From positions 632,881 to 696,880 of the forward strand of contig CAUJNA010001424.1 in the NCBI GenBank assembly GCA_963377175.1: a DNA stretch of 64,000 nucleotides, read 5' to 3'. The position numbers and the translations under genes are program-made. Below, one piece after another: positions 39,101 through 51,100 of this stretch. The notes under the pieces are model-generated. The model was not told the origin of the DNA. It saw only the letters and a list, made by a program, of their open reading frames with translations, and made no database searches. Positions within the stretch are counted from its first letter, which is position 1; each line of letters opens with the position of its first letter. The stretch is from Effrenium voratum. Lineage: Eukaryota; Sar; Dinophyceae; Suessiales; Symbiodiniaceae.

Positions 39101-42100
39101 TCAGCGCTCCCTTGAGCGGGACCTAGGCCGCTCGAAGGAAATTTGGGGTCTGCTTGTTTTGCTCAGGTACGCCCCTTTTTCGGTTGGTTCCAACCGGGCA
39201 CGGGGTCCAGTTGAAAGACATGAAAGTGTGACGCAAGCAACAGCATATATGTGGTGTTCAAAAGGGTCCATGTTCCTTTTGGCGTAAGGGTTCCCACAGT
39301 TACGGCAAATTTGGTCGCACCGGGTTGCTCAAAGGGGGCACCAAATGGCAAGGGTTTCCTTTTCGCTTCTCTCTAAGCCAACCCAGTTTGAGGTAATTAC
39401 CTTGCACCCCAGAAAAGGACAGACCCACTTGCAACCGCTCGGTTTGTGGTTCCTTTTGGTGGTTAGGCCTTTTGCTTGGTTTAAAAGAACACCGATATTT
39501 TTATTTTGGGGGCTTAGATCCCTAAACGACGGGCAAATTTGGTCTCAGGAGTCATTCCGGAGGAGTATTGGCCAAAGAACCCGGAGGTCAGATGGCGGCT
39601 CAACGCCTTCGCGCGCCCCTCGGCTTGAAGAACTCGAGCAAAAGACTTGGCGGTTGCGCGGCTGGCCGCGGTTTCGAGAAGCCGTGTGACCAACACATGG
39701 GTTGTTGTTGGGAAACATTTTACAATTTTGCTTATTGTGGTTTAGAGGGAAATCCCCACTTAACTGCTAAATTTTAGATTTCTGCTCCCCTTCCAACGTC
39801 AACCAAGGACAGAAGGGAGCGTTTTTGTGCTGTGAAGTTGTTCTGTTTGGCGGAGAAAGGCAGTTAAGCCATTTTTGCGAGGGGACACCTGATTTTGAGA
39901 CACTCCTGTAGGGGCGATGTGTTTTTTGTTTGGGAGTTTGGGGGTCGGGTGGGGGGGCTGCGTGTCTTGGTTTCACGTCTTTTCGCGTGGAACTGCGGTT
40001 CGCGTGGTGAGAATGCGACTGGACGTAGGAACGTGTTTGGTGTTCCCGTTTCGGCTTCCATTCTGGTTTCCCTCAGCCCAAAGGAACTCCCAAGGTGGGG
40101 CAAACCCGGCCATGGCATGTTGGTTTCCTTTTGTTGTTCTACATGTTCCGTAGTTTCCCCGGGCCCCATTTGCAATCCTTCCCATTTGTTCCATGTCAAC
40201 TCACCTATAGCTTGTTTAAACATGGCATGCGGTTTGATTTGCTTGCTGGGATTATGGGTTGCTGTTGCTCCAAATTCAACTTCTTGAGCCCGTCCTTTCT
40301 TTCAGTGTTGTCCTATCCCAGAAGGGGGAGGGTCCGCAGAAAGCGTGCCTGCTTACAAAAAAGATGAAGGCAACCGTCATGGCCCCCTTGCCAGTTTAAT
40401 TTGGGCCTGCAAAAATCAGACCCCCCTACAAAAAAGCAACGCATAGATCCGTTTTTTGGACACTTGATGGACGCACATCGGTCTCGTATTGGGTTTTTGG
40501 CGCGACTTACGCGACTCTCCGCGAATCGATTCAGGGAACCTCGCCTATGAGCAGCTGCCCCGGCCTTTCCTGACGCCGTACATGCCCGGCCTCACCGTGG
40601 CTTCGGCCAGCAAGCAACACCGGTGGTGCCCATTTGGTCCTATAGCCGGCTTTTTGGGTCCCTTGGAACCAGCGCTCGGGTCCCAACCACTGATTTCTGG
40701 TGACCGCACCAAGGGAATTTACATGGAAGAAGGCAGGCAAGTTGGGGGGTGCTGGTTTCTGGGAGGCTGGGCTTTTGAGATATGGAAATGGGTTAGACTT
40801 AGGGATCTTAGGGTGGGGTTGATTTCATTTGTCCTCTCCATTTTGGGACATACCCGAATGGACGAAAGTCGTTTGGGTGTAGTTTTGTGGAAGTCTCCCT
40901 TTTTCGAAGAAGGGATAATCCTTGAAGCCCTAAAATGGGTACTCTCAAAGAGAGAGATACACCGATCAAGTTCTGGATCTGCCTAAAGCTTCCGGCATTC
41001 AGGCTCTCGTTTTTGTTGAGTCCGTCAATGAATGTTGTCACGAGCCTTTTGACATGTTTCCAGATTCAACATGGAAAATAGATGACTACCCCCTTGCTTA
41101 AACGGGGACATTGTTCTTATCCTCCTTAAAACACCACAAGTGGGCCTCCCCCCCTCCCCCCTGCAAGCCTACCCCTAACATCCAATACCCTCTTTTTGAG
41201 GGTATCACGTCGACCCTCTACTAAAAAAAGGAGGTATTTACCACGGAAACCCAGGCTTTTCAACAAGTACCCTAACAAAAAGGGTGGGCATTTGGAAGGG
41301 GTGGCTCAGGTGCTGATCCCCCCCCTTCTCCCCCCCTTCTCACCCCCTTCTCCCCCCCTTTCCCCCCCCCCTTCTCCCCCCCTTTCTCCCCCCCTTCTCC
41401 CCCCCTTCTCCCCCCCTTCTCCCCCCCTTCTCCCCCCCTTTCCCCCCCCCCCTTCTCCCCCCCTTCTCCCCCCCCCCAGGTACTGGTAAGCCGAGCTGAT
41501 CTTGAGGTGCTGATCCCCCACTACGGCGAGCAGATCTTGCTGACCAAGAAGGATCTGAAGGGTGAGCGCGGGGGCGAGGAGGTGCCACTCATCTCCTGGC
41601 TGGAGAAAAGGCGCGCAGAGGGATCGGGAGCGATCGTTTTTTTTTGGGGGGGTGTTGTTTTTGTTGGCTGTTTTTGTTTTTGGTCCGCTAGATACGGGGG
41701 AAAACGCCCTTCACACCCCCCAAACTCCTTGGAGATGCGTTACCCAGAGGGTATTTTGGTACCTCATGAGGATGGCTTACAAGGGGGTAAAAAGGGGGCG
41801 TTCAGTACCCCGTTAGAAGGTATGAAGGGACCCTCTGGGTTATATTGGGTGTGTCCGTACATGCGGGGGAAACACCCCCCCCCCCAAACCCGTGGTTTCC
41901 CTTTTGCTTTTCCTGTAAAGGTCCCTTCAAAAGCAACCCAACAAGGATTCCCTCAAAAAAAGACACCCATACATGACCCTGGGATTCGAATCCATTGTCA
42001 TTTAAACAATGGTTGCGTGAAGATAGCATTGTTTACCTTGGTGGTTTAATCATCAAAGGTGCATCCTTGCCAGTATGCTTTTGTCTGGATGTGGAAGCCT

Positions 42101-45100
42101 AGGGGTTATGTATGAGGTTTGGTCAACATGTCCTTTCGATGGTCCATTTGTGAGGAACAACAACGGCGGGGAACAAGTGGTTTTGACCGTGGCTTGTATA
42201 TTATCATGTATATTGATATATTACACATTATTGAGGCGCCTTTTTTTGAAATCAAGGGCCGCTAAAAGGACAGCCACTTTTTGTGTTGAATAGCCGGTGG
42301 GTCGCTATATTTCGACTCAGGCCCATAGTGTGTTTTTGTGTCTAACCATGTATATATACCCCCTTTGGTCCAACAAATACTGTACCGAAGACTCTGCAAG
42401 CTTTGCCAGTCACAAACGGGTTTGAGCCTCGAAAAAGACAGGTTTTGTTTCCTTACCCAAGAACAGTGTTGGGGTCGATGAATCCTCGATTCAGGTTCTA
42501 GCTCTGCCCGGGTTTTGGGAGGCTTCCAGGCAGGCTCCGCGGTTGGAGGTCCCCCAAAACCAGTTCAGCTCGGGTGCCCCCCCAAAACCCGTTCCCTGGA
42601 ATTTGGGTATGCGTCAAAACAAGCCAAAAGGATTACCGAGCTTCGAACAGGCACGCACGCACGGTGTTTTGCGCCAAAGGTTTGAACACATTTTTTAGAG
42701 GGGTTCTCTATGAAATTTTGCATAGCCACGTGAGTGCTTCTCAAAATGGTGGAGCCCTGTTGGTTGATATTTTGAAGCAAAACAAAGATGGAGCACCCAC
42801 CCATTTTTTGGGACATTCCCCATTCTTTCCAGGGATCCTTCTTTCTAAAAAACCTCCGGAAACCCAGGGAAAACGGCTGTTGTTTGAAAAGAACGATGGT
42901 TGACAAATAATGGAATTGGAATCAACCCCTAGAAACATATAACCCGACACATGTTTTTGTGGACGCCTTAAAAAAGGAGCACCCACCTTCTTTGATCTTC
43001 TTCTTCGGGACACCTTAAAAAACAAGACACACCCATATATCCCCACCCATTTCGGGACTCCATTTTTTCAAGAAAACAAACACATATAACTTATATCATA
43101 TAACCCGAGCCATGTTTTTTTTTGCCGACCGCCTTAGATACCACCGGGACTTCACCGCCTTCACCAGCCGGATGAAGGCTTTGACCCTCACCCCCCGATG
43201 GCCGGATGCTGGCACCCGCTGGCGCTTCGGGCGAAAATGGGTCTCGCTATGGCTCAACGGAGATCGAGTAAAATACTCGGAGGCCAGTACAAATATTCAG
43301 AGGCCATCGTCGACTCTGCGATGGAGTATCCAGTAAAATATTCAGATATTCTTTACGAACCAAAAGGAGAAGTTGGCGAAGACATTCCCATCTATGGGTA
43401 GCCCTTTGCCACTTGTTCTCGTGATTTTCAGCAGGCGTGAAACCCCTTGGTTTCTAAAACTTGGTTGCTCTTCGGCTCGACCTTCACCTGCTATTCTTTT
43501 AGAAAAGGATGGTTTTGCCACTTAGTTGTTGTTTTTTTAGTTGTTGCTTTTTGTAGGGGTCAAAGACCAGGAACGTGGTCTCACGTGCTGACAGTGATTC
43601 TCAAACTCAGGATGCATGTCCTGTGTTTTATCACTATTTCAGTTGCGTGATTGTTACCTCTCGTTTTTTTTGGGGGGGGGAGTTGACATTTTTATGGCGC
43701 TGCTAAGACGGCTCACTGTGGCGATGCGGGATTGAGCCTCCCAGCTCCATGGTGAATCTTGCAAACATGGTCTTGGAAATCTGGTTTGTGGCCCACTTTT
43801 TGTACCAAGGGAATCGCCTTCAGAGTGAAACAGAAGTCATTGGAACCCATGTCGGCACCAGGGCGATGTTCCACATGGCAAACGAACCATGCAGTGCGCT
43901 GGTCGCTTAGCCCCAAAGAGCGCCGGAGCTTCTCTGCCCTTTGACTGCACCCGTTGAGTTCTTTGAAGAATTACTGCTTTCATGCATGAAAAGCTCGTGC
44001 TTTGCTCATTTGAACAGCTCAAAGACCGTTTGCGGAACCACCCTGCCAGATTGGGCTGTTCTTAACAAAACGAAGCACGCTGCTTCGCTTTGGGCCTCCC
44101 AAGACGTCCGTCGTGAGTCCAAGTTGTACGGCTGAGGGACCAGTACTCGGACTCGAACTGGGAGTCGCTGTGCAAGTGGGCGTCCATGCGGTCCCAGACT
44201 TTGTGGCGCACGGTGGAGGGCCTCATGCCGCTCGATTGGTTTGGGAAAACCTGCCATGCGCCCCCTGCCATGCGCCCGCGTGCGTGCAGAAAGGATTGGC
44301 AGGAGTTTAACGACATTGAATTCATCAATCTGCAAACCAATGGATCCCAGTTCACCTTGTAGTAGGTAACCAAGTTTCCTTTATATTTTGAAAGGGTGGT
44401 TCCCTTGTTACCTTTCTTCAAACCGGGCCTAAACATCGCCGATGCGCGAGTCTAGGGGGTGGAATCGATCCGAACGTATCTGAGGCTTTACCTGCCTGCC
44501 CTCGAGTGCTTCCATCAGATGGTGGAACACGAGAACAAGAAGTCCAAGTTGATCTGGGATCCGGCTGAGGCTGGCGGCAAGCCGACCAACTCCGACAGAA
44601 TGGCCGAGGGAGTTGTTTGTCCAATCTGCTCTATGACCAAGTGCAATGTTTGGGAGCTATAACCCTATGTGTTCAATTGTTGGGTGGGAACTGTAGCGCA
44701 GTTGTGAAAAGCCGACCTTGTGACCGTTTGGTGTTCCCCCCGTGGGCAATTGTCGTCATGGCCCCAAAAGGTGAACCTGTTTATTTGGGTCCTTTGGGCA
44801 AGTGAGATAATGCTCGGGGTACCTTCCCCACTCTTTCCAGGGATCCTTCTTTCTAGAAAACCGCCGGAAACCCAGGGAAAACGGATCCGGTTTTCGGAAG
44901 GAACGATGGTTGAACATCAGCTCTGGCAGATAAGCTCCAAGTCCACATCTGGTCCAGACCCGTTGAACTGCCAGGGAATGGTCTAGTTCCGGCTGTCTTG
45001 TCCCAAGCTGGTTTTGGTTGTCTTCTGTCCATTTCTTTTGCAGACCATGCGGTTTGTTTCTATCGGACCACGCTCCTTTTGTTTTGTTTCTTCTTCTTTT

Positions 45101-48100
45101 TTCTATATTTCTTTACCAGGTCATGTTGCGCCTTCTGCTCGTTAATCATGATGGTTGTTGTATTTCTTTGCTCTTCTTCCATAGCAGGTGTTCTGTGGTT
45201 GTCATGTTCTTCTCGTCGATCACGTTATGTGCAGCATGTTGTTTGTTCGTGTTCTTGTTCCACGCGTCGTTTGTCTTGTCGATGATGACGAGATGGCCCT
45301 CTCGAGCCTTTCTCCACGGAAGTTGGCAGGTCTTCACCTGCATGGTCTCCATGCAGGCCTATGCCTTCTTCAACGCGGACCAGTGACCCAAGGGTCCCTT
45401 CAGAGCCTTCTTGGGAGCAACGCGAAGGTCCGCCATTTCGACAATTTCACCAAGGGACCAGGGGTGTTTCCCAATTTGGGACGTTTCCATGCACTAATTG
45501 CTGTCAGACAGACATTTCACTGGGTTAGTAAGCCAGGCAAGGTGCACAACTGAAAAGGGGACTGTTCCCATATTTTGGAGATCCAGTTGTTTAGTGGACT
45601 CCACCCGAATCAAGCAACCAAAAGTGGAATCAACCAACCAAAAGTGAATTCAAGTACCAACATTGGAATCGACCAACCAAATGCGGAATGGTTTTAGTTG
45701 TTGTGCTGTTCCCCACTTCAAATGGGTTTCCATGTTTCTGCCATTTCCCATGAACAAATGGTTTCCCACATCTACCATCCCACCAAATTTAGTTCCCCTT
45801 TTCCATTTTTTCCAGTTTCCCACTGGCGCCCACTTGTTTCCCTCTTTTTTTTGGCGGGGGGCTCCTGTAAAGTAAACCACCAACTTGCGGTGTCTTCAAA
45901 TTGCAGACCGCAAAATCGTCGTTTTCCCTTTCGTTTCCCTTGCAATCCACCCCAAGATTGGTACCCCAAAAAAAGACACACCAATGCACGCCCGCGGCTT
46001 TTCCCACCTGAACGGGTCGATAGGTACAACCACACGGAGCAGTTGCTGCAGCGTTTCAAGAGGAGCAACATCTTCGACGGGAAACAGCATCCTGAAAACG
46101 CGAGTGCTGAGTGGCTGGCTGGCTGGCTGCCTGCCTGCCTGCCTGGCTGGCTTGCTTTCTTGCTTTTTTGCTTTCTTGCTTGCTTTCTTTACTCTCTTGC
46201 CTGCCTGCCTGCCTGCCTGCCTGGCAGCTCGTTTGCCTGTTGGTTTGTGTTTCTGTTTGTTTGCCCTGCGTCGTCTTCGCGGACAAGCCGTCGGGCCAAA
46301 CGAAGGCCATCGGAGAAACCTGTCACTCCCTTGGATGCGTAAGCCTTGGGTCCCTTTTTGTGGTTGGTGCAAAGGGAAATCAAGCGGCAAAACAACCCCT
46401 TTTTGGGGTATCCTCAAAAAAGACACACACACACACCACCCTTAGGTTTGGATTGGTGGTTTTGGATTTGAAAGTGTTGGCTTCCGTAAGGAGTGTATTG
46501 TCAGCTACCCCCTCACAATCACCAATCAAAAAAAAAAGATTAGATGGAAGCCAAAATAATGGGAGCTGAGGATGGGAGGGAAAAGGGGGCGAAGCTTTCC
46601 TTCTGGGAACCCAACAAAACGTCTGCAATGAGAAATATGGTACTAGCCAACATCATCCGCCCATGTCCGAATATTGATTCGCACCAGGGGTACCCCACCT
46701 CGGGGAAAAAGGGGGAAAAAAGGGCCTCATGGAACTATTGTCCTGCCTGGCAGTGCCCACCTCGGGAAGGTGGAACGCCCATTTTGTTCAAACACCTTTC
46801 TAGGTGGTTGCAAAAGGGACACCAAGTAGGCAAGGCCACCATTTGTGGAGTTCCCTCATGTTAAGATACACCTGGCAGTCGCGAAACATACATGCCGCAG
46901 TTCCTTTTTTGGATTGGCTCGGTGCTGTCGGCATGTATCACCTTTGAAATGGGGTACCAAAAAGGGTCTGTCAATTTGACAAGCCCCAAAAAAAGAGCTT
47001 TGAGGTGTGACATTCGGAAGCCCTTTCAGGAGCTTCCAGATTGCCTTCATCGACCACGAGAGCAAAGGCGCGCAAGCCGATGCTGATGGCATCCACAAGA
47101 AGCAGCAGCGCCGCGCCTCGTGCGAAGGGAAACTAGACGAGGGGGCGGGTGCCGGGTTTGAGGGACCAGCCCAAGCAGAGGTGCCCTTACCCCCTTTCCA
47201 ACAATCATGGAAGTGGCCAGAGGGGTCTCCCAAAAGGAAAATCGCCTTCCAAAACTCTCCTAGTCAGCTTCCATGATGGTTGGAGACATGGTATTCCCTG
47301 GTATTGTTTGTGTGGAGGCGGTGTAGCTTGTTCTGGACAGCTGCTGAAAGGACCAAAATGGATTTCCGAACAAAGTGAATGAAGGCAAGCCGCGGTTCGC
47401 GACTTCAGATTAGCCTTGCGTCTATGCAAAGGTTGCCTTCCCGAGGCTCCGCCACCAGCCCAAGTTCCAGCCTTGTCGCTTAGCAACCGCTGGGATTTTG
47501 GGGCAACCCGTGCCAAGTGGGGGATCTTGCCGGCATGCTGGAGAAAGCGGGCAGGCAAGTTGGGGTGCCCAGTCTGCCAAAGGGGGGTGTCCCTGGGCTT
47601 ACTGGCAAATCATCACTTTTGGAGGGGCCCCCACCCCCCTATTAGCACAGGTGTATTAATCCGGGGGTCAAAAGCCATTTGGCGAATTTCCCCTGTTGCG
47701 GCATCGGTTTGGAGGAGAGCACACTGACCAGCATCCTATTCCCATTCCCAAGAGGGGGTGTCAAAAGCATCCTTCCCCAGCTTCGGGCCAGACTCCTTTG
47801 AAAATGTTAGACCCCCCCTTTTGCAGACTGGGAGCCCAAAAAAGCAGTTTGTTTTTGTGGTTTGGAGGGCCTGGTTTGGAGATTCGAGCACGCTGTTTCG
47901 AGGTTTGAAATCAAGCATTTCAGCATCTCCGGAAGACCTCCAAACATCCAAAACGTCCAGACATCCAGTGGTGTCCTTGTCCGCCGCTGTGCGTGGGTTT
48001 ACTGGAGATCTGCCCGACGCAAAGAAAGCCGCAGGCTACTTCAGCTGCCTCATCGACAGTAGCTGCCAGAAGTCTGGCCCCCGCCGGGAGCCGCGACTCA

Positions 48101-51100
48101 GGGTGGAATTGCCAGGCGAGGGAATGTTTTCTCGCATGGTCAAACCAGCACCACAGAGATCCTCCTATTTATTTAGTGGCACCATGGGCCAGTGCGTCAT
48201 GTAGCACGACGTTTTCCTTGGGTAGTGGAAATCATCTTAGAGAGACTCGGTCCCATCACTTGGACATTGTTTTGGTTCACTCCCAACTGGTTTTCTTTCG
48301 ACTAGGGCCCCCCTCCAAAAGGAATCCAGTTTTCAGTTGTTTCCCTCTCATGTTCATCGGTTTTAGGTTTGTCTCCTATATAAGAGTTGGTTCTTTGCAT
48401 GAGTCTCGGTGCGCAGGTTTCCCCGTCCTTGGGGATGGCAAGGGGGACAACCAGAACCACGCGTCTCTTGGCTGCGTTGATGTGAGGCGAGTTGTTTGCA
48501 AGAGGCTGCGTTTGAGCCGCGCCCGAAACCAACTGATGTTTGGTTCTAAGCATTGGTGTGAAGGTTTGACTGCCTTGCAAGTCTATCGTTGAGATGTCTG
48601 ACATGGGGGCTATCAAACTATGCCTTCCATGATTTATTGTCGAATAGAAGCTCAACATGCAGCTCGACGCAGCTCGACTTTCACTTCAAGCACCTTGCCG
48701 AGAAAGCTTCCTGACCCGATGGTTTCATAGGCTTGCTCTTCACATTCTCATCGCCTCAGTCACCTCAGACATCGGGAATGCACTTGTTTTGGGCTTTAAA
48801 GGGATGCCAAAGGAAGGCCACCATTTGGGGGGCCAAGTTTAAGACCAATCCAAGCCAATTGATTTTCCCGTTAAGAGGACTGATTCGAATGGGAATTCGT
48901 CGGAATCAACTGATTTGATTGTCAAACATATGGCCCCTTGGACCCGTTTGCTGCTGGTACGTGGCTAAGGGCTACCAAAAAGGGCTGACTTTGATTCCTC
49001 ACTGAATCGCTGAACGAGGATCATTTTCACCCGCGGCTCCATCATCCAGGCCGGCTTCGCTTCGGACCCATGGGCGCAAGGGGCCTCTAAATGGAGCCCC
49101 CATGGCGCAAGGGGCTTCCAAATAGGGTTCGTAGCCAATCGGGCACCTCAACAAAGGCCTCCGCTCGGCTGGACTCGGGTCACCTGCGACCAAGCTTGTC
49201 CCTGGAGCCTCCTTCTGACCCGAAATAAAAGTTGGTCCATGACGAGTCCATGACCCGTTAATTTTGGGTAGTGCTCCTGGTTTTTTACGCGTCATGGAGA
49301 CTCCACGTACTGTGATTGTACTTGTAGTTGGGGGGGTTTTGCAGTGCACAAATAGAGCTTTGTCAGCGCTCTGGTTCTGATGCTATCTTTGGTGCATTTT
49401 GCCAAGGGATGTTAGGACTTTAACTGTTTGCCAACTAAGTCGGGTTTTCCGAATTAAACCACCAAGACTTATTCACTTGTAGCCGGGGATCAGATTTCGC
49501 AACCGAGATATTGCTTCGTTGCAAGGATCAGAGCCACGATCAGTCCGAGGAATCGGAAGTGTTCAGACATCGGCTGGCTTCGCTTTTTACGCCCGGTTTT
49601 TGGACCGGGGTTCAGCCGTTTGGACTTCTTGGGGGAAGGGGGGGTTGGCGTTGCATCCGTCGATTGAGCACGTGCCATGAGCGGCTAGGCCATTGATGCC
49701 AACCAGGGCGGGTACTTTGAGCAGATGCTTCTGCGACTTGGAAGCAGAGATGAAACATCGCCCCCGCAATACCCTGCTTTCAACTTGCTGGTGCGATAGG
49801 CAGGGAATTAGTTGGAATAACGCCTACAAGCCCCTACGGATGCCGGGCAGATGTTTTCCTGCCATCAGTGCTGGGGAGATTCACTGCAGGGCCCAGGGCA
49901 GCTTAAAGCTTAAGCGCCCCTGAAGCCGGCTACAGCCAATCGCCATTTCATCTTGAAAACAGGGCCTCCTATCCACTTCCATGATTGGAAAGCCGTCATG
50001 GAGCGGCGGAGTGTCTTTCGAGCTAGGGTTTCTCACACTTCCGCTGGATCCTGAGCACGGCGGCTTTGTGTTTCGAAAAGGTCCTCACATGTTCCCTTCT
50101 GGGATGCAAACGTCACCTGCGTGGAAAGGCCAACGTGGAGTGATCTTTGCCCAAACACCAAGTTGTTGCAGATGAGTTGCTTGGGGAACCCCATTTGTGT
50201 GATTTTGCGATGATCATGCCAAAAAAGGACGCAGAGTTTTGATACAGCACGGGGCTGAATAATATGCAACCCCCTCCTTGTACAGGGTGGAAGCCAAATA
50301 ATAGAGGCTCTGTTCCTGGCCCAGAGGAACGCAAGCCCAGCTGTTGTGGAGGAGCTCGGGGTTGCAACATGCATAGCCAGGCCCGATTCGGTCTGGAAGC
50401 TAACTGGGTGTTTGTCCAGCATCAGTTCAAATCATAGACTAATTATGGGGGGGGGGGGGCTTTTTTTAGGGGAGTCCCAACTAAGTACTGAGGCTTGTCT
50501 TCTCCCGGCTGCGCAAAGGATCAGACTCTCAGATAGTTCATATGAATGGCTCGTGTTTTTGTGAGTTTGGTACCATTTTTTGTGGTTTTGCAGGGAAGCC
50601 AGAAGGAGAACCACATATTTTGGGGGGCAGGTGGTGTAAACATGTTTAGACGGGTGATTGGCCCAACCACGCTTCAGAAATCAGCCAAGAACACCTTGTA
50701 GTTGTTGTAAGCCAACCCTAAACCCACTCCTGAAACCTTGACCAACCGCAAATTTCCAAGAAGCTGGCCCCACCCCCAGCCCAACCCCCAAAGCCCCAAA
50801 CCCCCAAACCCCCAAGCCCTAATTAAGCTCCACACCCTTACCCCACTCCAACCCCTCACACGCCAAGGCTGCCCTGCGCGCTGGGCGAGTTCCGCCGCAA
50901 GGGCACCGGCGGCCTGAACCCCCGCATCGTGGGCTTCGCCGAGCACATCACCAGCGCCTCGCGCGTAGTCCGCTGTGCCGTTCGGGGGGAGAAGCGGAGA
51001 AGCTCGGAGGTGCAGCCCAGGCAAATGCCCGGCCTTGCCGCTTTCAGGCGGATTTTCAACAACCTGGTTATTCATGTCTATGTGTTTGTTAGGGATTGCA

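Noticed and set aside
41980..42000. Second tRNA T-loop-like word (GATTCGAATCC)
   Set aside because: An isolated palindrome with no cloverleaf context; similar words at 38015 and 56512 also lack stems.
44612..44660. Zinc-finger-like CPICSMTKC after exon 36
   Set aside because: It is read-through past the GT donor. The join to the VFTCMVSMQ exon is in phase and colinear with the family.
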